Part shown: positions 1 through 6,750 of the stretch, piece by piece
How the letters are laid out: every line of letters starts with the position of its first letter
Position numbering within the stretch: position 1 is the stretch's first letter
Source: UBA4416 sp036676295
Lineage (GTDB): Bacteria > Bacteroidota > Bacteroidia > B-17B0 > Aurantibacillaceae
Length of the DNA: 64,000 nt
Reading direction: 5' to 3'
NCBI GenBank assembly: GCA_036676295.1
Contig: JAKFDE010000007.1
Coordinates: forward strand, 8,732 to 72,731
The notes under the pieces: model-generated
What the model was told of the DNA's origin: nothing
Database searches by the model: none
The model's input: the letters and a program-made list of their open reading frames with translations, nothing else
Program-made: the position numbers and the translations under genes

Positions 1-1
1 A

Positions 2-283
2 TTAGTGGCTTGCACACGTTTAGTGCCTGCCGGTGTTTCTTATGATTTAGAACCATCCATTGGCAGAGTGGTGACTCATCCGGATGTTCGTAAATTTGGT
101 TATGGTAAATTATTAATGGAGTATAGCATTAAAGAAACCAAAGAGCGTTTTAACTCAAACGTAATTGTAATTGGGGCTCAATTATACCTCGATCGTTTTT
201 ATCAAAATTTAGGTTTTGTGCCTGAAGGAGAGACTTATCTAGAGGATGATATTCCGCATATTCAAATGAGATTGATAGACTAG
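2..283 (+). CDS. GNAT acetyltransferase, ElaA type (5' truncated)
   Basis: This is the C-terminal part of a GNAT-fold N-acetyltransferase that would move an acetyl group from acetyl-CoA to an unknown amine. The frame is open to the left edge, so the real start lies outside the window and the GTG at position 5 should not be read as a start. The visible part shows the acetyl-CoA-binding region (VVTHPDVRKFGYGKLLM), the strand and helix GAQLYLDRFYQNLGF, and the ending EDDIPHIQM, which is typical of the ElaA subfamily. The substrate of ElaA-like enzymes is not established. Followed by a long gene-free stretch. Confidence 0.8.
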   Translation, partial: LVACTRLVPAGVSYDLEPSIGRVVTHPDVRKFGYGKLLMEYSIKETKERFNSNVIVIGAQLYLDRFYQNLGFVPEGETYLEDDIPHIQMRLID

Positions 284-302
284 TTTCTTGTCACTTCGAG
301 CG

Positions 303-330
303 CCCGTCCGAACGGATTCATCCGGGCGGG
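303..330. repeat. 28-bp imperfect palindrome, copy 1
   Basis: A GC-rich imperfect palindrome in otherwise AT-rich spacer DNA, starting CCCGTCCGAACGG and ending CATCCGGGCGGG. A second copy at 844-871 matches it at 23 of 28 positions. The two copies flank the larger dispersed element at 366-796. The surrounding text (CACTTCGAGC ... AAGTCGAGAA) resembles the short sequence at 26571-26592. I see no open frame; this is best read as a short interspersed palindromic repeat. Confidence 0.6.
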
Positions 331-365
331 AAGTCGAGAAGCGTTCTATTTTCTTTCCTTCCGTC

Positions 366-796
366 ACTTTTTTCTTAGATAAAAAAGTAACCAAAAAATC
401 AAGTCAAAACGATTTCTCCCCGCTCTTTTAATTTTTAAGGTTCGTTCCCGAAAGAGGACTAGAGCTCTTTCGGACTCACCTAAAAAAATTAAAATTAGTA
501 ACAGTTTTTTATTGTTTTTTAAAGGCGTTTCAGAATACGCTTCGCTATTTCACAGCATATCGCCATCGCGTTTTGACAGGCCACGCTCCCCTCTGATTTA
601 AGTTTAAACTTTATTAGAAATTTAAACGGCCTTTTAAAATTTAGCGTATAAATCAAATGGTTTTAAAAGCGTGGAAAGTGCGAAGATGATTTGGGCTGTT
701 CGCGAAGCGCTTCAAATCATCAGCTTGAAACCATGCAGATTTTAGCTAAATTTTAAGAAGCCTTGATTTTTGGTTCTTTTTATCAAGAAAAAGAAC
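366..796 (+). repeat. Dispersed intergenic element with terminal hairpins, copy 1
   Basis: This fills most of the gene-free stretch 284-1108. The left end is a hairpin (ACTTTTTT at 366-373 pairing with AAAAAAGT at 381-388) followed by AACCAAAAAATCAAG. The right end is the inverted counterpart: CTTGATTTTTGG, then GTTCTTTTT (773-781) pairing with AAAAAGAAC (788-796). The ends are therefore inverted repeats that each carry an internal stem. The interior includes the phrase GGGCTGTTCGCGAAGCGCTT, also present in copy 3. Related copies lie at 18437-18878, 25462-25590 and 35479-35498. No convincing protein is encoded; a non-autonomous, MITE-like element is an inference. Confidence 0.7.
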
Positions 797-843
797 AGTA
801 AAAGAATAAAATAATTCCGAAATCATTAAACCTTTGCGTCCTC

Positions 844-871
844 CCCGCCTGAACGAATTCATTCGGGCAGG
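844..871. repeat. 28-bp imperfect palindrome, copy 2
   Basis: The second copy of the 303-330 repeat, starting CCCGCCTGAACG and ending CATTCGGGCAGG. Five positions differ from copy 1, all of them transitions. It lies just outside the right end of the dispersed element. Confidence 0.55.
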
Positions 872-897
872 TGCTGAAATGTCCATTAAAAAACAAA

Positions 898-931
898 GGT
901 TCTACAGATACTTTAACCTATCTGTAGAACC
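898..931. repeat. 13-bp perfect inverted repeat
   Basis: GGTTCTACAGATA (898-910) and its exact complement TATCTGTAGAACC (919-931) are separated by eight bases. No T-run follows on either strand, so it does not look like an intrinsic terminator. It could be a regulatory site or the remnant of a repeat upstream of the LexA-like gene. Confidence 0.6.
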
Positions 932-1023
932 ATGTCAACAACAAAATTAAAAATTTAACAAAAACTCTTTGTAAAGATACTATCTAATGTAGTATATTAG
1001 TGCTATAATTTGTAGCAATTTGA

Positions 1024-1065
1024 AATATTAGTCATTCAACTACAAAATAATTAATGACTAATATT
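1024..1065. promoter_or_regulatory. Candidate operator upstream of the LexA-like gene
   Basis: AATATTAGTCATT (1024-1036) is repeated as its exact complement AATGACTAATATT (1053-1065) with a 16-base spacer, 44 bp before the LexA-like start at 1109. A second, smaller inverted repeat, ATACTA (977-982) with TAGTAT (990-995), lies just upstream. The position suggests autoregulation by the HTH protein encoded next, but this is inferred from placement only. Confidence 0.5.
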
Positions 1066-1108
1066 CCAGATGGCAATTTTATAACAATAAACTTCAACAT
1101 GTGAAATT

Positions 1109-1897
1109 ATGAGTAAAGTTTTTAGTAATTTAAAATACCTGCGCCTGCAAAAAGGCTTGTCGCAAGAGCAATTAGCGGACAATTTAGGTATTACGCGTTC
1201 GCGCCTGGGTGCCTACGAAGAAAACCGTAATGAACCCTCTATCGATCTATTAATTGCCATTTCTGATTTTTTTCATGTGGCCGTTGATGCTTTAGTGAGA
1301 GGAGATCTGAACAAAACCAGTTTGGATGGCTTAATGAAAATTGGTAAAAACCGTATGTTATTTCCGGTTTTAATTGACGACGATGGCAGAGACATGGTAG
1401 AATTAGTACCATTAAAAGCCAGTGCCGGTTATTTGAAAGGCTATGCCGACCCGGAATACATGGAGCGCTTGCCTCGCATGAAATTACCGTTTTTACCAAC
1501 CGGTAAACACCGTGCCTTTCCTATTAAAGGCGATAGTATGCCGCCAATTAAAGAAGGTTCATTTGTGGTGGCTAAATATGTGGAACGTTTGGAAGATGTG
1601 AAAAATGGCTACACTTATATTGTAGTAACTAAAGACGATGGTTTATCTTATAAACGTGTGTTTAACTTAAACACTAAAAAAGGCTTTATGGAGTGTCACT
1701 CTGATAACAAAATGTACCAACCATATAAAGTAAATTTAAAAGATGTGGTAGAGTTATGGGAATATACGTGCTGTATTAACATGACGGATTATAAAGAAGA
1801 AGAATTAAATGTAGGTAGTATTATGAACATGCTACGTAACCTACAAGTAGAAATGGAAGTGATCAAAAAACAAGGAAACAAAAAATCGGTTTCTTAA
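1109..1897 (+). CDS. LexA-like HTH/S24-peptidase transcriptional regulator
   Basis: A 262-residue regulator with an N-terminal XRE-type helix-turn-helix (about residues 6-62, LSQEQLADNLGITRSRLGAY) and a C-terminal S24/LexA-type domain. The S24 domain shows the serine of FPIKGDSM (Ser143) and a lysine in LSYKRV (Lys182), the expected catalytic dyad. An Ala-Gly pair at 106-107 is the likely self-cleavage site. Proteins of this layout behave as LexA- or CI-like repressors, some with RecA-stimulated cleavage. The HTH differs from the winged helix of classical LexA, so its regulon may not be the SOS regulon. Inverted repeats upstream suggest autoregulation; a terminator follows at 1917-1947. Confidence 0.85.
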   Translation: MSKVFSNLKYLRLQKGLSQEQLADNLGITRSRLGAYEENRNEPSIDLLIAISDFFHVAVDALVRGDLNKTSLDGLMKIGKNRMLFPVLIDDDGRDMVELVPLKASAGYLKGYADPEYMERLPRMKLPFLPTGKHRAFPIKGDSMPPIKEGSFVVAKYVERLEDVKNGYTYIVVTKDDGLSYKRVFNLNTKKGFMECHSDNKMYQPYKVNLKDVVELWEYTCCINMTDYKEEELNVGSIMNMLRNLQVEMEVIKKQGNKKSVS

Positions 1898-1916
1898 AAT
1901 TTCATCTTATAATTTC

Positions 1917-1947
1917 AAAAGCCGTGAGTTTAGCTCTCGGCTTTTTT
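1917..1947 (+). terminator. Intrinsic terminator of the LexA-like gene
   Basis: AAAAGCCGTGAG and CTCTCGGCTTTT form a stem around TTTAG with one mismatch, followed by a T-run. Confidence 0.85.
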
Positions 1948-2040
1948 GTTTTAGAAAAGATTATATTTGTTTAAATATACCTGTAAGTAATTTTAAACAT
2001 TTGTAAATAATTATAAATGAAAAACTAGTCTTAGCAGGTA

Positions 2041-2049
2041 GTTAGTGGC
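2041..2049 (+). other. Left boundary of the cassette array (core site)
   Basis: GTTAGTGGC marks the start of unit 1 and is the exact complement of GCCACTAAC at 3858-3866. It lies about 95 bp beyond the LexA terminator with no recognisable attI and no integrase, so the array may have entered at a secondary site. Confidence 0.5.
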
Positions 2050-2084
2050 AACCGAGCGACACATAAGCTAATTAGAATCTACAA

Positions 2085-3836
2085 ATGGACTTCAAAAGCA
2101 TTCAAGACTATTACAATTATCAGGAAAGCGATATAGGATTTCATCACAATCACGATGTCTATAATTCACTTTTAAAATTACGCGAAGAAACCCAAGAAAA
2201 GAACCTGAAGTCCATTTGTTCTTATGAATTGATTTTTACTGACTATGTGTTTAATGGCGGAGAAATTAAACCTAAATTGGCATATTCAAACGGCCCATCA
2301 TACCCAAACTTTGATTTGTTTGACGACGACTTTGAATACATAAAATCAAGAGCAAAAGATGTTCTAAACCATAAATATAAAGCAAAATACAATCATCTTC
2401 TTTGGGAGAGCAAACACAGACATATTGATTATGCAAAGCAAGCTATTGACAGCTATTTTTTCTTATTAAAAAATTCTACAACTCTGCCAGATGACAATTT
2501 AGCTCATCACACATTTGCGAACTATTTCAAAAACCTTTTTATTCTTGCTCAAACCATAAACTACAAAAAAGATGATGCAATTCAGAATCTATTTACTCTT
2601 TTAGGTACCAGTAAAGTAAATGGATTCAAAGAATATGCTTTAATGAAATTCATTCTTGAAGAAGGAAAAAAAATTAACGTTGCTACTTTTCAGGGCTTTT
2701 ATGATTATGCAAATAGTGTTATAAATAATTCCGTTTATCCAGAACTGGAAAGAGAGTATTTGCAATTAATAATAAATCTCTGCTCTAAGCTTAGTCTGTC
2801 TCCTAAAGAATACCACGATAAATTAGCTGAATATCATTTAGCACAGGCTGAAAAAGAACAAGGAAGTTTTATTGTCCACGATTTCTATTTAAAAGCGCTA
2901 GCTCAGTACCAAAAATCAAGAAATAAGACAAAAATTGAGGAGGTTTCTTTACTGGTTGAGAAAGCAAAACCAACATTAGATTTTAAATCAGTTGTGACAG
3001 AATATCAAGATGAAAAGATTGAGAAATGGCATAACGCAATTGATAAAATTACTGATGAATTAATAGAGAAAGGGGAAATCACAGGCATATACGAATACTT
3101 AATTCTACATGACATATTCCCTCAAGCAGAAATTCTTGATCAGGAAATTAGGCCTGTAACCTTTGACCTTATTAGCGTGATGTCGTTTGACATTAATAGA
3201 AACGTCAGCAAAAAGAAGAGCGGCTTAATCAAACCATATTTTTTGCATATACAGAACTTTTCACTTCCACATTTGGCTAAGGTTTTTACAAAAGGAATAA
3301 AAAGAAAAAAGATTTGTTTCGAAACTCTATTGGACTTCTTGAGAAACAACACATGGTATGGTCAAGATTTTACGGAAACAAATGCAGACGGAGAAATTGT
3401 TGGATTTAATTGGATCGAACTCCTGTCCCCATCTCTTTCAAGCTTTTTTATTCAATCGGAAATTGACATTATCGCAAATAAAAATACCTTTAATGGTTAT
3501 GTTCTTTGTATCGACTCATTAACGATAAAATTTGAAGGGCTTTTAAGGGAATTTTCACGACATATAGGAGCCCAAATAATAGAATATAAAGAAGATGGAA
3601 CTGAAGCAAGGATATCTTTCGAAAAATTGTTAGAAAATGAAAAACTAAAACAAATTATTCCAGAAAACGACCAGGCGCTTTTAAAATTCCTTTTCACTTC
3701 CCAAGGATTAAATCTCAGAAACAATGTTGCACATTGCTTTTATCAAACAAAAAGTTATTCACCGGGAGTAATGTTTTTGCTTATTTCAGCATTACTAAGA
3801 CTAGGTAACTATGAATTAACATTGCCAAATAAATAA
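2085..3836 (+). CDS. DUF4209-like protein with C-terminal HEPN-type motif
   Basis: A 583-residue, mostly helical protein without signal peptide or membrane segments, so probably cytoplasmic. The C-terminal part (about residues 470-583) carries QGLNLRNNVAH, the signature I associate with DUF4209. It contains R545-x4-H550, the R-x(4-6)-H arrangement of HEPN ribonucleases. HEPN proteins often act as toxins or antiviral effectors that cut RNA. That role is inferred here from the motif and from the location as sole cargo of a cassette-like unit (2041-3944). It starts 36 bp after the unit boundary. The first 450 residues match nothing I recognise. Confidence 0.6.
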   Translation: MDFKSIQDYYNYQESDIGFHHNHDVYNSLLKLREETQEKNLKSICSYELIFTDYVFNGGEIKPKLAYSNGPSYPNFDLFDDDFEYIKSRAKDVLNHKYKAKYNHLLWESKHRHIDYAKQAIDSYFFLLKNSTTLPDDNLAHHTFANYFKNLFILAQTINYKKDDAIQNLFTLLGTSKVNGFKEYALMKFILEEGKKINVATFQGFYDYANSVINNSVYPELEREYLQLIINLCSKLSLSPKEYHDKLAEYHLAQAEKEQGSFIVHDFYLKALAQYQKSRNKTKIEEVSLLVEKAKPTLDFKSVVTEYQDEKIEKWHNAIDKITDELIEKGEITGIYEYLILHDIFPQAEILDQEIRPVTFDLISVMSFDINRNVSKKKSGLIKPYFLHIQNFSLPHLAKVFTKGIKRKKICFETLLDFLRNNTWYGQDFTETNADGEIVGFNWIELLSPSLSSFFIQSEIDIIANKNTFNGYVLCIDSLTIKFEGLLREFSRHIGAQIIEYKEDGTEARISFEKLLENEKLKQIIPENDQALLKFLFTSQGLNLRNNVAHCFYQTKSYSPGVMFLLISALLRLGNYELTLPNK

Positions 3837-3857
3837 TTAAAGACAAATGTAAAGGCA

Positions 3858-3952
3858 GCCACTAACAGCGTGCAAGCGCCTAGTTGGCCGAAATTTGTTA
3901 TCTTTATGAAGCGTCAAGCCAACCAAGCGCCTGCACGCGGAACGTTAGCGGT
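3858..3952. repeat. attC-like recombination site A
   Basis: The outer repeats are GCCACTAAC (3858-3866) and GTTAGCGGT (3944-3952). The inner arms 3868-3888 and 3918-3938 are 21-nt inverted repeats with 18 Watson-Crick pairs. The other three positions are A-C or C-A on the top strand and therefore G-T wobbles on the bottom strand, so only the bottom strand folds completely. The unpaired linkers are asymmetric (1 nt against 5 nt), as in attC sites. Confidence 0.65.
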
Positions 3953-4059
3953 CATTGTAAGACGACTGCTCAAAAATATGTACGTTAGCATTAAGCAAAG
4001 AGAGATTACCCCCTAAACAGGATAATCTCTCTTTACATTAAGACTTTTGACCAAAAAAA

Positions 4060-4446
4060 TTAATTCCAAAACTCGTCTTCGGCAGCTTGGTCCTCTGAAA
4101 ACAACCAAACTTGAACAATTTTTTCGTCAATTACTTGAAACAAGTCGACACCATTCATATCAACTGCTTTATCGCCAATTTTACCACTGAAACGAACAGG
4201 AAAGGAAACTAAATTTCCGTTAGACATCAAAGCACCTGTTGGATTTATTACCAATGAACCTTGTGTTGCACCCATCATATCACCAAGCATTTTGCCAATG
4301 GCTTCAAGCCCTGTTTTTGTTCCAGCAAACTGATGGCTTCCTGGTTGATGCCATTTTGCATCAGGACTGAAATGTGAAAACGCTGTTGGAATATCACCTT
4401 TTGAAAGGGCTATTGAATAAGCCTCTACTACTTCTTTTGCGGTCAT
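4060..4446 (-). CDS. SnoaL/NTF2-like protein
   Basis: A small alpha+beta-barrel protein of the NTF2/SnoaL superfamily, about 128 residues (MTAKEVVEAYSIALSKGD at the start, then FSPDAKWHQPG and GVDLFQVIDEKIVQVW). Such proteins are cyclases, isomerases or binding proteins; the substrate cannot be told. I prefer the start at 4446 over the ATG at 4476 because a good -7 box (TAGTTTTG on the minus strand, 4474-4481) overlaps the upstream ATG. It is divergently transcribed from the HxlR gene across a shared palindrome, the usual arrangement of a regulator and its target. Confidence 0.75.
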   Translation of the reverse strand: MTAKEVVEAYSIALSKGDIPTAFSHFSPDAKWHQPGSHQFAGTKTGLEAIGKMLGDMMGATQGSLVINPTGALMSNGNLVSFPVRFSGKIGDKAVDMNGVDLFQVIDEKIVQVWLFSEDQAAEDEFWN

Positions 4447-4473
4447 TTTATTTGTTTTTTTATAATTATTGTA

Positions 4474-4529
4474 CAAAACTAAATCAATTCTTACCTTTAC
4501 ACAAGTACATACAAATTAGTATGGTACTT
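4474..4529. promoter_or_regulatory. Divergent SnoaL/HxlR control region with operator palindrome
   Basis: Minus strand: the -7 box TAGTTTTG (complement of 4474-4481) for the SnoaL gene. A near-perfect inverted repeat AAGTACATAC (4503-4512) / GTATGGTACTT (4519-4529) lies between the two genes and is a likely HxlR operator. Confidence 0.5.
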
Positions 4530-4557
4530 ACTTAATAGTTAGAAATACTGATTATCA

Positions 4558-4926
4558 ATGAAAAAAAATCAAAAAAATATTTTCCCATCAGACGAAAACT
4601 GTCCTGTAAGACAGTCTTTAAACATTTTAGGCGGTAAATGGACTTTATTAATTCTATTTCAAATAAATGAAAGAGTAATAAGATATGGAGAACTTAAAAG
4701 AGCCATACCCGGAATAAGCGAAAAAATGCTAATCCAAGAACTCAATTTATTGGTAGAACATAAATTTGTTTCTAAAAAGGCATATCCAGAAATTCCACCA
4801 AGAGTTGAATATAGCTTGACAAAGCTTGGATTAAATACTTTGCCTATTGTTGACACATTGGCGACATTTGGATTAGAAAATTTAACCGAAATTGCGGAGC
4901 AACAACAAACAGACCGAAATGCTTAA
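4558..4926 (+). CDS. HxlR-family transcriptional regulator
   Basis: A 122-residue winged-helix regulator of the HxlR (DUF24) family. The family hallmarks are CPVRQSLNILGGKWTLLILF with its conserved Cys near residue 16, RYGELKRAIPGISEKMLIQ (recognition helix) and PPRVEYSLTKLG (wing). HxlR proteins bind palindromes in divergent promoters and often respond to electrophiles or oxidants through the N-terminal cysteine. It probably controls the divergent SnoaL-like gene. Both lie in cassette-like unit 2 (3944-5083), which ends in attC-like site B shortly after the stop codon. Confidence 0.9.
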   Translation: MKKNQKNIFPSDENCPVRQSLNILGGKWTLLILFQINERVIRYGELKRAIPGISEKMLIQELNLLVEHKFVSKKAYPEIPPRVEYSLTKLGLNTLPIVDTLATFGLENLTEIAEQQQTDRNA

Positions 4927-4954
4927 CAAAAATCGGCTGACAGAAAAACAACGA

Positions 4955-5091
4955 ACCGCTAACAAGGTATTGGCGTTATAGGGGGTGAAGTACAAAGGCT
5001 CAAGTTCAGTTTTTCAATTTATCATTAGTGCAAAGTTGGGCTGACGTTCCCTGATTTCCCCTACAACGCCAATACCCAAAACGTTAGCGGT
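4955..5091. repeat. attC-like recombination site B
   Basis: The outer repeats ACCGCTAAC (4955-4963) and GTTAGCGGT (5083-5091) are exact complements. The inner arms 4966-4984 and 5058-5076 pair at 18 of 19 positions. The exception is A against C on the top strand, that is T-G on the bottom strand, as at site A. The linkers are 2 nt and 6 nt, the same 4-nt asymmetry as site A. The loop of about 73 nt makes this a long site comparable to large chromosomal-integron repeats. Confidence 0.65.
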
Positions 5092-5177
5092 CATGCGGTC
5101 GCACAGAAAAATCTGCTTAAAAACAACAATTTATTAAATTAAAAATTTATTAAAACATAAAAAAAATTATTATTTGA

Positions 5178-5198
5178 TTGATATATCAACTATATTTG
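5178..5198 (+). promoter_or_regulatory. Promoter/operator of the MarR-peptidase unit
   Basis: A perfect 12-bp palindrome TTGATATATCAA (5178-5189) abuts a consensus -7 box TATATTTG (5191-5198), 17 bp before the MarR start. This placement fits autorepression by MarR. Confidence 0.55.
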
Positions 5199-5214
5199 TA
5201 TCAAATAAATTTGT

Positions 5215-5652
5215 ATGAATACTAAAAACCCAACCGGAACAGTACTTTATTCCATTGAACAAGCGATTAAAGAGTATCGAAAAATAGCACAGAAGAATAT
5301 TTCTAAGATTGTAAAGGACATTACTATAGACCAATGTTTGATTTTAATAATACTAGACAAGGATGCCACTATTTCTCAAAACGAATTGGCCCATCTTATA
5401 TTTAAAGATAAAGCTTCTATCACAAGGATGATAGAATTAATGGTCAAAAAAGAATATCTGATTAGAGCTATCCATACAGAAGACAGAAGAAAATTCAATC
5501 TTGAAATAACTCAAAAAGGAGCCACAACTCTTGGTTTGATAAGTCCCATCATTACACTAAACAGAAAAACCGCTTTGAATGGCTTTTCGTTGGACGAAAT
5601 AGCATTATTAGATAAAATGCTCCATAAAATAATTACTAATTGTAAAGTCTAA
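5215..5652 (+). CDS. MarR-family transcriptional regulator
   Basis: A 145-residue winged-helix protein of the MarR family. It shows the recognition helix region QNELAHLIFKDKASITRMIE and the wing VKKEYLIRAIHTEDRRKFNL, with the diagnostic D-x-R-x-x wing tip. MarR proteins are dimeric repressors released by small phenolic or other ligands. It is the first gene of a unit with an S41 peptidase 4 bp downstream and a beta-lactamase-like gene further on, so these are probable targets. A palindrome over its promoter suggests autoregulation. Carried in cassette-like unit 3. Confidence 0.88.
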   Translation: MNTKNPTGTVLYSIEQAIKEYRKIAQKNISKIVKDITIDQCLILIILDKDATISQNELAHLIFKDKASITRMIELMVKKEYLIRAIHTEDRRKFNLEITQKGATTLGLISPIITLNRKTALNGFSLDEIALLDKMLHKIITNCKV

Positions 5653-5656
5653 AAAA

Positions 5657-6691
5657 ATGAAATCCTTATTCCATCTATTATTCATTTACGTTGTTATCTG
5701 CTTCAACGTAAGAGCACAAGCCCAAGATTTGACTGAACGAAATAAACAAATCCTGGAAATATCCGAAAACATTAAGAAATATTACATTTTCGAAGATGTA
5801 GCCCATCTACTTTCTGAAAAATTAAAATCAGAAATAGAACTTAAAACTTTTGATAATCTCACAGATAAAGAATTTGCAAAATCTCTTTCCTCTTATTTAA
5901 CAAAAAATGGAAATGATTTACATTTCAATGTGTTATATCGTCCAGGTCAAGAAGAAAAAAAATCAGTCAATGAAAAAGAATTGTTACAAGAATATGACGC
6001 TATTAATAAACAATGGAATTATGGTTTTGAAAAAGTTGCAAGATTAGATGGAAATATTGGTTATATCGAATATACCGGATTTCCTGAAGGAAACAAATCG
6101 GCTCAACAAATTCTTGATGCAACAATGAATTTTGTTTCAAATACTAATGCATTAATTATAGATTTAAGAAACAATCAAGGTGGAGACGGCAAAATGGTCG
6201 AACTTTTTTTAAGCTATTTTTTTGATAAGAAACTCAAATTAAGTGAAACTTATACAAGGTATAATAATACCACTATATCATCTTACACCTCGCAGAAAGT
6301 GAATGGTAAAAAGTATTTAGATAAACCCGTCTATATTCTAGTCAACAACAAAACTATTTCTGCAGCTGAGGCATTAGCATATAATTTACAACAAAATAAA
6401 ATTGCCAAAATAATTGGAGATAAAACTTATGGAGCCGCAAATCCGGTAAAAGCATTTTTTATAGGCAACAAATATCATTTATTCATCCCGATTTCAATAG
6501 AAAAAAATGCAATCACAAATACTAATTGGGAACATACAGGAATTGATGCCGATATAAAAATAAGTACTGAAAAAGCGTTAATAAAGGCGCAAATTATAGC
6601 CCTTGAAAATTTGTTAAAATCAAATACAAAAACGGAATTAACGGAAAATGAAATTAGAGAAAAGATTTTGAAATTAGGAGAGCAATTGTAG
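5657..6691 (+). CDS. Secreted S41-family peptidase
   Basis: A 344-residue protein with an N-terminal signal peptide (cleavage near residue 20) and a C-terminal-processing/tail-specific-protease fold without an obvious PDZ domain. The core shows IGYIEYTGFPEG, LIIDLRNNQGGDG and the nucleophile region NNKTISAAEA (Ser235), followed by GDKTYGAANPV. The family cleaves proteins from the C-terminus in the periplasm or at the surface. It starts 4 bp after the MarR stop, so the two are co-transcribed. The ending ELTENEIREKIL is lysine- and glutamate-rich. The substrate is unknown. Confidence 0.85.
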   Translation: MKSLFHLLFIYVVICFNVRAQAQDLTERNKQILEISENIKKYYIFEDVAHLLSEKLKSEIELKTFDNLTDKEFAKSLSSYLTKNGNDLHFNVLYRPGQEEKKSVNEKELLQEYDAINKQWNYGFEKVARLDGNIGYIEYTGFPEGNKSAQQILDATMNFVSNTNALIIDLRNNQGGDGKMVELFLSYFFDKKLKLSETYTRYNNTTISSYTSQKVNGKKYLDKPVYILVNNKTISAAEALAYNLQQNKIAKIIGDKTYGAANPVKAFFIGNKYHLFIPISIEKNAITNTNWEHTGIDADIKISTEKALIKAQIIALENLLKSNTKTELTENEIREKILKLGEQL

Positions 6692-6704
6692 ACAAATTTT
6701 GCCT

Positions 6705-6719
6705 ACTGCTAACAGCAGT
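6705..6719. repeat. Collapsed attC-like site (core remnant)
   Basis: ACTGCT-AAC-AGCAGT is a perfect 6-bp inverted repeat followed by CATGCC. It resembles the outer R'' core (ACTGCTAAC) fused directly to the start of another unit (AGCAGTCATGC; compare AGCGGTCATGC at 5086-5096). The hairpin between the cores is missing. Confidence 0.4.
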
Positions 6720-6750
6720 CATGCCAAGAGCAACATTCAGACAATAAACA

